Origin: Symbiobacteriaceae bacterium
GTDB lineage: Bacteria; Bacillota; JAAYKD01; WRDA01
Length of the DNA: 19,183 nucleotides
Direction: 5' to 3'
Assembly (NCBI GenBank): GCA_009779515.1
Contig: WREE01000019.1
Location: forward strand, 1 to 19,183
Below the pieces are notes generated by a model that saw only the letters and a list, made by a program, of their open reading frames with translations, ran no database searches and was not told the origin of the DNA. Shown here in pieces: positions 1-6,695 of the stretch. Position 1 is the first letter of the stretch. Each line of letters starts with the position of its first letter. Position numbers and translations under genes: made by a program.

Positions 1-672
1 GACGATCAGTTGGAGAGACTGCATACCGCATTAGTGGAAATGGGTGAGCAGGTGAAGCTAGTTATCGGCAATGCGGTACAAGCCTTAATCAACCAAGATG
101 TGCCCCTGGCACAGGAGACGTTACTCTATGACACGGAAATCAATGCCAAAGAGAAGGAGATCGAAGCTCTTTGCATCGAGATTATCCTACAGCAGCAACC
201 GGTCGCCAAAGATCTGCGCCTTGTTTCCTCTGTTCTGAAGATGATCACCGATCTGGAACGTATCGGAGACCACGCTAGTGACATTTCGGAAATCACTATC
301 TACATGGCAGGTAAGCCTTATATCAAAAAGCTGGAGCATATTCCGTTAATGGCTGCAGCTACCATCAAAATGGTCACCGATAGTATCGAATCTTTTGTTC
401 AGGGAGATATGGAACTGGCCAGAGCTGTCATCGACGCTGATGATGTTGTCGATAAGCTATTTACGGTCATCAAAGAAGAGCTGGTCGAGCTGATCCACCT
501 CAACCCGGCCAACGGTGATCAAGCCATGGATTTATTGATGATCGCCAAATACTTCGAACGTATTGGCGACCACGCCACCAATGTGGCGGAATGGGTTCTT
601 TTCTCTCTTACCGGGTCTCATGATGCCTATCCTCCCGAAACCATACCTCAAATTACCATCGTTTCCAAGTAA
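1..672 (+). CDS. phoU: PhoU phosphate-transport regulator, 5' end outside window
   Basis: PhoU links the PstSCAB phosphate transporter to PhoR signalling and acts in the cytoplasm at the membrane. The visible protein has two tandem three-helix-bundle PhoU domains. Each carries the family metal-binding signature: ERIGDHASD encoded from about 256 and ERIGDHATN from about 556. The reading frame is open upstream of the TTG at 10, and the first codons (DDQ, then LERLHTALVEMG) already match the usual PhoU N-terminus, so the true start lies left of the window and the TTG is an internal Leu codon. About 223 codons are visible, close to full length, so only a few residues are missing. phoU normally ends a pst operon, so pst genes probably lie just to the left (inference). 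No U-tract terminator follows; a palindromic region does. Confidence 0.95.
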   Translation, partial: DDQLERLHTALVEMGEQVKLVIGNAVQALINQDVPLAQETLLYDTEINAKEKEIEALCIEIILQQQPVAKDLRLVSSVLKMITDLERIGDHASDISEITIYMAGKPYIKKLEHIPLMAAATIKMVTDSIESFVQGDMELARAVIDADDVVDKLFTVIKEELVELIHLNPANGDQAMDLLMIAKYFERIGDHATNVAEWVLFSLTGSHDAYPPETIPQITIVSK

Positions 673-729
673 ACCGTTCCCCCAGCTCCCAGTAAGCCTT
701 TGTTGTTTTATATGACAGAAGTATTAGGT

Positions 730-786
730 GAGTAGAAGCCCATGAACTGCGTTCACCCATGACATGATAGAAACAGGCTTCTACTC
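730..786. repeat. Perfect 11-bp inverted repeat containing dispersed-repeat copy 1
   Basis: GAGTAGAAGCC at 730-740 is the exact reverse complement of GGCTTCTACTC at 776-786, leaving a 35-nt loop. The left arm and loop (730-771) align with 10093-10138 after the TetM-like gene. Both copies share GAGTAGAA, GCCC, TGAACTGCGTT, ACCC and ATGATAGA in the same order, with a 4-nt insertion in copy 2. Copy 2 lacks the right arm of the palindrome. The shape suggests a small miniature element or a REP-like unit. No U-tract follows on either strand, so it is not a standard intrinsic terminator. Identity of the family is unknown. Confidence 0.75.
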
Positions 787-802
787 CGCCACGGGAACCG
801 GG

Positions 803-880
803 GCGCAGGAGCTAAGCTCCTGTAAGCGCAGGCAGGCTTTGCCTGCCGTAGCGACGGGGGTTTGGGGGCGGGTAGCCCCC
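803..880. repeat. Cluster of three GC-rich hairpins (REP-like palindromic unit)
   Basis: Three stem-loops follow one another closely. CAGGAGC-taa-GCTCCTG spans 806-822 and can be extended by flanking GCGC at 803-806 and 826-829. GGCAGGC-ttt-GCCTGCC spans 831-847. GGGGGC-gggta-GCCCCC spans 864-880. The linkers are TAAGCGCA and GTAGCGAC. The cluster ends 3 bp before the stop codon of the minus-strand M20 gene and lies after the plus-strand phoU, so it sits between two convergent 3' ends, a typical REP/BIME position. It may stabilise or end both transcripts, but no T-run is present. Whether it recurs elsewhere in the genome cannot be seen here. Confidence 0.7.
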
Positions 881-882
881 AT

Positions 883-2130
883 CTATAATAGAAGAGACAC
901 CAGCTTACCTTCGATACCGCTTAAAGCCAGAGCAAGCAGCAGCGTCTGCTGTGGTCCGATAAAAGCATCTGTGGGGTCATACCATTCCTGGGTGGTATGC
1001 ACCCCTCCGCTTTGACCACCGCTACCCAAACATACAGCGGGGATACCTCTCACAATAGGTACACTGGCATTGGTGGAACCATCGGGAGCGAAAACCGGTT
1101 CGGTACCTAAATGCTTCATAATAGCATAAGTAGCCTCCACAATAGGTAGGTGTCGGTCTGATGTCCCGGCAGGATTGTTGACATGATATACACAGTCGAA
1201 GGTTATGGTATCACAACCCCAAAACTCCGTCTCCTCTCGGCAGGCATCGGCAACGCATTGGTGTATCTGCTGCTCTAACTCCTCCAACTCTGCCTTCCCG
1301 GTGGAGCGAATATTTATTTTAATGGTGGCTTTATCCACAATGGCGTGTATACCCGCATCATTACCGGCATGAAAGTTACTGACCGCGTACGTGGTTTTGG
1401 GTTCAGTGGGAACCTTGAGGACGCTGATCTTGGCTACCGCCCGTGCAGCGGCATGGAGAGGGTTGGCTACCTTACCGAAGGCACCATAGGCATGTCCACC
1501 TACGCCATAGAAGTTAAAGGTGAAAGTTTTAATACCGGTGGCATTAAAACAGATACGTTCGACATTAGAGCCATCGATAGATACCGAGGCGGCAAAGACT
1601 CCGGCATGGTCATCAAAGAGGTCCTTCATACCGCCGAAGCCACCCATCCCTTCTTCACGAGCAGTACCCACAAAGTAGATATCTCCCCCATGCTTCACCC
1701 CACTCTCCTGCAAAGCCCGGATCAGGGAAAGGATGGCCACTAACCCTCGGGTATCATCGCAAATACCAGGAGCATGGATGATATTTTTTTTAATTTCTGG
1801 TTCCACTATGGCATCCATAGGAAAAACCGTATCCAGGTGGGCCTCAACCAAAATAGTTGGCCCATTACCGTAACCCCTTTTAATCCCTATAGCGTTTTGG
1901 TGCCGATCTACATGCACCCCTTCCAACCCCAGCTCTTGCAACTTGTGGGCAAAGAGCTCTGCTCGCTGGTGCTCGGCAAAGGTAGGTGCCTTCACTACCA
2001 CCATTTCCAGATTTTCTTGCACCGTACGGGGGTGATCCGCCTCAAGAAAAGCTAAGCCTTGTTGCACCTCTGGGATCTTGGTCAGGGTAGCCACAGCCTC
2101 GGCAACTTTTGACGAAATAATGTAATCCAT
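883..2130 (-). CDS. M20-family zinc metallopeptidase (PepT/carboxypeptidase-like)
   Basis: This is a cytoplasmic di-zinc hydrolase of the M20/M25/M40 family, 415 residues, the usual length. Metal and catalytic residues are visible in order: H98 and D100 in EAHLDTVFP, bridging D125 in GICDDTRG, E159/E160 in AREEG (general base and zinc ligand), D186 in SIDGS, and the late zinc His in GGVHTT (H378). A dimerisation lid around residues 200-310 is consistent with the family. The ATG at 2130 has AAGGAG (2144-2139 on the minus strand) 8 nt upstream. The gene is divergent from ortA across an 81-bp spacer, which suggests shared control, and its stop touches a hairpin cluster. The substrate cannot be read from sequence: a dipeptide or tripeptide, or an N-acyl amino acid, is likely. 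No signal peptide is present. Confidence 0.9.
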   Translation of the reverse strand: MDYIISSKVAEAVATLTKIPEVQQGLAFLEADHPRTVQENLEMVVVKAPTFAEHQRAELFAHKLQELGLEGVHVDRHQNAIGIKRGYGNGPTILVEAHLDTVFPMDAIVEPEIKKNIIHAPGICDDTRGLVAILSLIRALQESGVKHGGDIYFVGTAREEGMGGFGGMKDLFDDHAGVFAASVSIDGSNVERICFNATGIKTFTFNFYGVGGHAYGAFGKVANPLHAAARAVAKISVLKVPTEPKTTYAVSNFHAGNDAGIHAIVDKATIKINIRSTGKAELEELEQQIHQCVADACREETEFWGCDTITFDCVYHVNNPAGTSDRHLPIVEATYAIMKHLGTEPVFAPDGSTNASVPIVRGIPAVCLGSGGQSGGVHTTQEWYDPTDAFIGPQQTLLLALALSGIEGKLVSLLL

Positions 2131-2211
2131 AACAACAACTCCTTTATATTATTAAACTGGATTCGACAGCGAATAAAATGGTTCCTTTTAGATTTATTGT
2201 ATAGGAGGGTT

Positions 2212-2520
2212 ATGTTTGTGATTGCCCAAGGAAGCTGGGTCACCATTGAACGTGTCGTGCTGGAAGCCTCCGCTAGAGCACTAAACTTACCGGACGAAAC
2301 CCGCGTCACCCCTTTGCGTATGTGGGTAAAAGGCACATTATTAGCCGAAGCAGCTATAGGAGAAAAGGTAAGTGTGATTACCGTCACCGGTAGAAGGGAG
2401 CACGGCACCTTGTTGGAAGTAAATCCAACTTACACCGTAGACTATGGCAGCTATATTCCCGAACTTAGGCAGATTGGGGAGCAGGTTAAAGCCCGCCTTT
2501 GGGGAGGTGCTAAAGAGTGA
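2212..2520 (+). CDS. ortA: 2-amino-4-ketopentanoate thiolase, alpha subunit OrtA
   Basis: OrtA is the small subunit of the thiolase that splits 2-amino-4-oxopentanoate with CoA into acetyl-CoA and D-alanine, the last step of oxidative ornithine degradation. The roughly 100-residue size, the motifs GSWVTIERVVL, RMWVKG, VTGRREHGTLLEVNP and ELRQIG, and the overlap with ortB fit the family. Start choice is uncertain. AGGAGG at 2203-2208 lies only 3 nt before ATG 2212 but 9 nt before an in-frame GTG at 2218, which would give M-IAQGSWV and may be the real start. The TTG at 2197 lies upstream of this site and is unlikely. The stop overlaps the ortB start as GTGA, so the two are translationally coupled. 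Confidence 0.9.
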   Translation: MFVIAQGSWVTIERVVLEASARALNLPDETRVTPLRMWVKGTLLAEAAIGEKVSVITVTGRREHGTLLEVNPTYTVDYGSYIPELRQIGEQVKARLWGGAKE

Positions 2521-3926
2521 GTAAAGATATGAGCTACGAAGCGGTTTTAGCCCGTCGCGGGGAGATTATGAAAAGCTCCCTGGGGATAGACTACGCTAGC
2601 TACGAAAGCGGCTCCATCGCCTTCGACTATGAAGGGATGATGTCTTTTGGCAACTTTAGCCTCTCTGATGTTACTCGCATCCAGAATGCCGGTGATGTAG
2701 GCAGAGCCCCTCTCATTGAACTTCACAACCTCAGCAAACTTGCCAGAATGGTAGCACCTCCCGGTAAAGGCGCCAGGATTCTTATCAAGGATGAAGCCTG
2801 TAACCCTTCCGGTTCCTTCAAGGACAGACGAGCTTCGGTATCTTGTTACCATGCCAGAGAAGTTGGCTACCGTGGGGTTATGGCAGCTACCAGCGGTAAC
2901 TACGGCGCTGCAGTAGCATCGCAAGCTGCTCGTTATGGGCTTGACTGCATCATCGTCCAGGAATGCTACGACTCTCGCCACGTGGGTCAACCGGAGATTC
3001 TGGAAAAAGCTCGTAAGTGCGAGGCTTTGGGAGCTGAGGTAGTGCAGCTGACGGTAGGTCCGGAACTGTTCTATGTTTTTCTGTCTCTTTTAGAAGAGAC
3101 GGGATATATGAATGCCTCCCTGTATACCCCTTTTGGGATTGTCGGTATTGAAACTTTAGGGTTTGAAATTGCTACCGAAGTCCAAAAACGGTATGGCAAA
3201 CACCCGGAAGTAGTAGTTTGCACCCATGCCGGAGGAGGTAATGTTACTGGCACCGCTCGGGGTTTGCAAAAAGCCGGCGCCACCAATACCCTTGTGGTTG
3301 GTGCTTCGGTTGATCTAACCGGGTTACATATGGCTAGCGATACCCATTTTAACCAAAAGAGCTTCACCACCGGTCATACTGGGTTTGGCGTTCCCTTTGC
3401 CACCAACCCAGACCGCACCGATACCCCTCGCTCAGCCGGGCGTCCGCTGCGTTATATGGACAGGTATGTTCTTATCACCCAAGGGGAAGTTTTCTATATC
3501 ACCGAAGCCTTGGCCGTGCTGGAAGGTTTGGAGCGAGGACCTGCCGGCAATACCAGCCTGGCAGCAGCTTTCGCTCTGGCGAAGGAGTTGGAGGAAGATG
3601 CTATCATCGTGGTGCAGGAGACCGAATATACCGGGGCTGGTAAACACCCTCAAGCACAGTTGAGTTTTGCTCGGGCTAACGGTATCGATGTACGTTTTGG
3701 TAACCCGGCAGACAGTGTTCCGGGTAAGAGTATTATTTTACCCGAAAAACCGGAGCAGGTTACAGCTGTAAACCAAGACCTGCAGCGTATGCGCCGCAGC
3801 TTAATCCGTAACAAGGTTCAAGGCTTCTCCCGCCAAGCTATCACCGAAGAAGATATTCTTTTCTTAATGGCTGAAACCAAAAGCGACCGCCAGTTTGTCA
3901 CCGGTTGCCTGGAAGAGCTGGTATAG
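2517..3926 (+). CDS. ortB: 2-amino-4-ketopentanoate thiolase, PLP-dependent beta subunit OrtB
   Basis: OrtB is the catalytic PLP subunit of the ornithine-pathway thiolase, working with OrtA in the cytoplasm. It has the fold-type II PLP pattern of threonine synthase relatives: NPSGSFKDR with the Schiff-base lysine K102, TSGNYGAAVASQAA about residues 125-138, and the glycine-rich phosphate-binding loop AGGGNVTG about 238-245. The length of 469 residues matches known OrtB. The GTG start at 2517 overlaps the ortA stop by 4 nt and is preceded by GGAGG in GGGGAGGTG at 2501-2509; an in-frame ATG at 2529 is a weaker alternative. The gene converges on a lipoprotein gene only 20 bp away. Genes for the earlier steps (ornithine aminomutase OraS/OraE, dehydrogenase Ord) are not in the window. 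Confidence 0.95.
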   Translation: MSKDMSYEAVLARRGEIMKSSLGIDYASYESGSIAFDYEGMMSFGNFSLSDVTRIQNAGDVGRAPLIELHNLSKLARMVAPPGKGARILIKDEACNPSGSFKDRRASVSCYHAREVGYRGVMAATSGNYGAAVASQAARYGLDCIIVQECYDSRHVGQPEILEKARKCEALGAEVVQLTVGPELFYVFLSLLEETGYMNASLYTPFGIVGIETLGFEIATEVQKRYGKHPEVVVCTHAGGGNVTGTARGLQKAGATNTLVVGASVDLTGLHMASDTHFNQKSFTTGHTGFGVPFATNPDRTDTPRSAGRPLRYMDRYVLITQGEVFYITEALAVLEGLERGPAGNTSLAAAFALAKELEEDAIIVVQETEYTGAGKHPQAQLSFARANGIDVRFGNPADSVPGKSIILPEKPEQVTAVNQDLQRMRRSLIRNKVQGFSRQAITEEDILFLMAETKSDRQFVTGCLEELV

Positions 3927-3946
3927 CATTTGGCTATAGCATCACC

Positions 3947-5347
3947 TTAGTCGGTTTCAGGATACACACTGCGGTCCCAACGGTGTCCGCTATACCACAT
4001 GAAGTCGCTGCTGACATTGTAATAACGATAGCGCCGTTCCCAACTGATATATATATCCCCTTGAATTACCGGGTCGTCCCAGGTGACATCGACGCAGAGC
4101 CACTTGCCATCCAAACGTACCATATTCCAGGCATGAGGGTCGCCATTGACGTTAGTGCCATGAATAGTAATACACTCGATAGCAAGCATATCCATAAATA
4201 GTTGAAAGGTAGAGGAGAAACCGGAACAGATAGCTAAGCCATTTTGTAAAGCGCCATACGGATTATAGTTGTTGGGATCTGGTTTGGCGGTAGGTGCGTT
4301 GTTATTGGCTTCGGTATCGTAATCTACATTATCAATTATCCAGTCGTGGATAATTAACTGTTGCTGTGCAGGGGTCATGCCCTCCTTGAGATAATCCGCC
4401 ATTACTTGGCTGGCTAAAGAATATATTACCAGGTTTAGCGGTGATAAACCTTGAGGATCACCGCTAAACCAAGCTGCCAAAACCGCTTCGCCGTCGTAAA
4501 TATCCTCCAGGGAGATCACGGGATCGGCCGCACTGGCAGGTGGATAGAGTTCGCTAGGAACAGGTAGGGTGGGAGGAGGAGGCAAGGTCACATCAGATGG
4601 CAGCACCGGAGCTGTGGTGCTGCTAACTGATTCTGAGGGTAGAGGGGGTACCGTCGCCTCTGGAGGTAAAGCTGTAGGCGGAGAGGTGACCGAAGGTGGT
4701 AAGGTGCTAGAAGGCTCAGGAGGTACCTTCGTCTCTGGGAGCACAACCGTCGCTTCTCCCGCTGGCAGAGCGGTAGTGGCTTCTGTAGCGTTACCCTCTT
4801 CCCTGGGAGGAGAGGTCAGTATATGGCGATAAGGGTAAGCAGGAACGGCAGGAGGGGTGTTGCTAAAACAGGCGGCGAAGAGAGCTGCGGTGGGAGGTAT
4901 ATTCTCCACAATGATTAAAGCGATATAACTCCCTTGAACCACCACTACCCCTTTTTCTAAAATGGCTGCTTGATAGGGAGCGTAGCCGCTAAAAGCACTA
5001 CTGCGTTTAGCTATATAGTCCTTTAAGTTCTTCTGGATGGCGTCCGGCTTGACCCCCTTACCCAGGTGTAATATCGCTATTTCATGGGCGAACATCCCCT
5101 GGGGATAGAGAATAACCCCATCTTGAAGACTAGCCGGATCGAGTAGATAATTTTTGGTGATATACTCTGGAAAATAGTCGTCGGTAAAGGTGAGAGGAAT
5201 AAACTCCTTCATCTCGGTTTGGGAAGCTGCCAGAATGGCTGCAAGCTCCATAGGGGTATAGGTAGTCGTAGGCACCTTAGGTGCACAGGAGCAGAGCAGC
5301 AGAGCTACCCCTACCAACAGCAGACCAAAACTCCGTATACCAGACAT
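3947..5347 (-). CDS. Lipoprotein: DUF4358-like domain, Pro-rich linker, transglutaminase-like domain
   Basis: The protein of 466 residues starts with a lipoprotein signal: MSGIR, a hydrophobic stretch, and a lipobox ending at Cys21 (LLLCSC). Residues about 30-165 resemble the DUF4358 type of extracytoplasmic domain found in Firmicutes (recognised by pattern, moderate certainty). Residues about 165-275 are a Pro/Thr/Ser/Glu-rich linker with repeated LPPE-like and PPS-like units. The C-terminal part is a transglutaminase-like cysteine protease fold with all three catalytic positions: Cys374 (GLAICSGFS), His405 (GDPHAWN) and Asp420 (CVDVTWDD). It probably acts on peptides or wall material outside the membrane, but substrate and reaction are unknown. 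Upstream, GAGG lies about 10 nt before the ATG. It converges on ortB with a 20-bp gap. Confidence 0.88.
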   Translation of the reverse strand: MSGIRSFGLLLVGVALLLCSCAPKVPTTTYTPMELAAILAASQTEMKEFIPLTFTDDYFPEYITKNYLLDPASLQDGVILYPQGMFAHEIAILHLGKGVKPDAIQKNLKDYIAKRSSAFSGYAPYQAAILEKGVVVVQGSYIALIIVENIPPTAALFAACFSNTPPAVPAYPYRHILTSPPREEGNATEATTALPAGEATVVLPETKVPPEPSSTLPPSVTSPPTALPPEATVPPLPSESVSSTTAPVLPSDVTLPPPPTLPVPSELYPPASAADPVISLEDIYDGEAVLAAWFSGDPQGLSPLNLVIYSLASQVMADYLKEGMTPAQQQLIIHDWIIDNVDYDTEANNNAPTAKPDPNNYNPYGALQNGLAICSGFSSTFQLFMDMLAIECITIHGTNVNGDPHAWNMVRLDGKWLCVDVTWDDPVIQGDIYISWERRYRYYNVSSDFMWYSGHRWDRSVYPETD

Positions 5348-5453
5348 AAAACGTGTACCTCAATTCCCAGATCACCCTAGCTTTGAAGCCTAGGGCTCAG
5401 ACCGCTATCCCCAGGTGGCTTATATAGCTCAAGCATTGCCTGTATCTTTTAAT

Positions 5454-5482
5454 TATCTAAGCTCCGCAGGGCAGCTTCGCAA
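5454..5482 (-). promoter_or_regulatory. Candidate sigma-70-type promoter for the lipoprotein gene
   Basis: On the minus strand TTGCGA (5482-5477) is followed after exactly 17 nt by TAGATA (5459-5454), an acceptable -35/-10 pair. It would give a leader of about 100 nt before the ATG at 5347. The leader holds a CCCTAG/CTAGGG hairpin. This is inferred from motif match only. Confidence 0.45.
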
Positions 5483-5526
5483 ACGAAGTCAGCAATTTGC
5501 TAACACCGCTTTTTCTCATATTTAGT

Positions 5527-5555
5527 TTGATTATCATGCCGAATATTTCTAAAGT
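5527..5555 (+). promoter_or_regulatory. Candidate promoter for the D-aminopeptidase gene
   Basis: TTGATT (5527-5532), a 17-nt spacer, then TAAAGT (5550-5555). The -10 matches the consensus at four of six bases. A start near 5562 would give a 140-nt leader that includes the nested hairpin at 5589-5650. With the opposing promoter at 5454-5482 this accounts for the layout of the 357-bp spacer 5348-5704, in which I see no gene. Confidence 0.35.
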
Positions 5556-5588
5556 CTCCTGGGAAGTTCCACATCCACCTATTTTTTA

Positions 5589-5650
5589 CCTGCTTCATCC
5601 ACCGGCGTAAGACTAAGCGGATGAAATCCCCCGGTGGCTCTTCATGCAGG
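5589..5650 (+). promoter_or_regulatory. Structured leader upstream of the D-aminopeptidase gene
   Basis: Two nested stems are visible: CCTGC (5589-5593) with GCAGG (5646-5650), and CCACCGG (5599-5605) with CCGGTGG (5631-5637). A competing stem, TTCATCC (5594-5600) with GGATGAA (5619-5625), overlaps the left arm of the inner stem at 5599-5600, so only one can form fully. No U-tract follows. It could be a translational or processing element, but no known riboswitch class is recognised. Confidence 0.4.
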
Positions 5651-5704
5651 AAAAAGAGTCTCCAGAGAGGAAGTAAAATGGAAAATACTTTAGGAGGTAC
5701 CAAC

Positions 5705-6544
5705 ATGAAAATTTACATCTCGGTAGACATTGAAGGTATTGCTGGTGTCGTCCATGGTGACCATTGCAGCACTAGTGGTGGCGGTGAATTCATGCGGGCT
5801 CGTCGCTGGATGACTCAGGAAGTCAATGCCGCAGCCGAAGGTTTCTTTGCTGCCGGTGCCGAGCTGGTTGTAGCTAACGATGCCCATGGCGGGCAACGCA
5901 ATATCTTAATTGAGGAGCTGCTACCGGATATCGAGCTAATTACCGGATCTCCCAAACCCTTCACCCAGTCCCAGGGACTCATTGCTCCCGACGGCGGTTC
6001 CGAGTTCGATGCCGTTGCTTTTGTAGGTTACCATGCCAAAAACGGCTCTATGGGTATTTTAAGTCACACCATCAGCGGAGGAGTAGTCAACGAAGTCAAG
6101 GTTAACGGTCGTCCTTTAGGCGAAGGCGGCTTAAACGCAGCTATTGCCGCTGAGCTGGGTTTGCCGGTTATCTTCATGGCGGGAGATTATCATGCCTGTC
6201 AGGAAGCTCACGAAGATTACCACCCCCTGGTGACAGTTGCTACCAAAACGGCTATTACCCGTTACTCTGCTCGCTCTTTAACCCCCCAAAAAGCGCAGCG
6301 CCTCATCCGGGAGGGTGCCCAGAAGGCATACACCGAGTATGCTGCCGACAAGTCCAAAGGCTTCATCTTCCTCCAGGAACGCCCCTGTGTCATTGAACTA
6401 CGCTTCCACAACAGCGGTACATGCGATAACTCCGCTCGCATGCCTGGTACCAAACGGCTAAACGATATAACCTTACAGTTCACCGCTCCCAACTTCCTGG
6501 AAGGCTTCCTAGGACTACGCGCCATGATCGCCATGGGTAGCTAA
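5705..6544 (+). CDS. dppA: M55-family D-aminopeptidase (DppA-like)
   Basis: M55 enzymes are self-compartmentalising zinc D-aminopeptidases that release N-terminal D-amino acids such as D-Ala from short peptides; the type enzyme is Bacillus subtilis DppA. The 279-residue protein shows the family start MKIYISVDIEG with metal ligands D8 and E10, H61 in ANDAHGG, H110 in VGYHAK, the conserved LSHTISG with H121, and E140 in GRPLGEGGLNAA. The start at 5705 is chosen because AGGAGG (5692-5697) lies 7 nt upstream and the MKIYISVDIEG N-terminus is typical. An in-frame ATG at 5678 has a weaker site (GAGGAAG). There is no signal peptide, so it acts in the cytoplasm on imported peptides. It ends before a strong two-way terminator. 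Confidence 0.93.
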   Translation: MKIYISVDIEGIAGVVHGDHCSTSGGGEFMRARRWMTQEVNAAAEGFFAAGAELVVANDAHGGQRNILIEELLPDIELITGSPKPFTQSQGLIAPDGGSEFDAVAFVGYHAKNGSMGILSHTISGGVVNEVKVNGRPLGEGGLNAAIAAELGLPVIFMAGDYHACQEAHEDYHPLVTVATKTAITRYSARSLTPQKAQRLIREGAQKAYTEYAADKSKGFIFLQERPCVIELRFHNSGTCDNSARMPGTKRLNDITLQFTAPNFLEGFLGLRAMIAMGS

Positions 6545-6643
6545 CAGTGAGACAGCCACCCGCCCCCCATAGGGGCATCATCCTTGTGGCAACCGACATC
6601 TATCTTCACCACCTAGAACAAAACATAGTCTAAACTCAGCATA

Positions 6644-6684
6644 AAAAAGCGCACCAGCACAGTTTGTGCGCTGGTGCGCTTTTT
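6644..6684. terminator. Bidirectional intrinsic terminator
   Basis: AAAAAGCGCACCAGC (6644-6658) is perfectly complementary to GCTGGTGCGCTTTTT (6670-6684), a 15-bp stem with an 11-nt loop. The GC-rich core is flanked by A-run and T-run, so it works on both strands. It separates the convergent dppA-like gene (+) and the Y-family polymerase gene (-). The 6545-6643 stretch before it holds nothing else I can recognise. Confidence 0.93.
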
Positions 6685-6695
6685 CAGGTCGCTAA

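Noticed and set aside
764..1015. Plus-strand reading frame of 83 codons across the hairpin cluster
   Set aside because: It runs through the palindromes and into the antisense of the M20 gene; no ribosome binding site and no protein-like composition.
1345..1743. Plus-strand reading frame of 132 codons
   Set aside because: Antisense shadow of the M20 peptidase gene, whose catalytic motifs are intact on the other strand.
3906..3946. TATAGC/GCTATA stem at the ortB end as a terminator between convergent genes
   Set aside because: Only 6 bp, AU-rich and without a T-run; too weak to call.
4569..4832. Plus-strand Gly/Ser/Val-rich reading frame
   Set aside because: Reverse complement of the Pro/Thr-rich linker of the lipoprotein; composition is explained by that.
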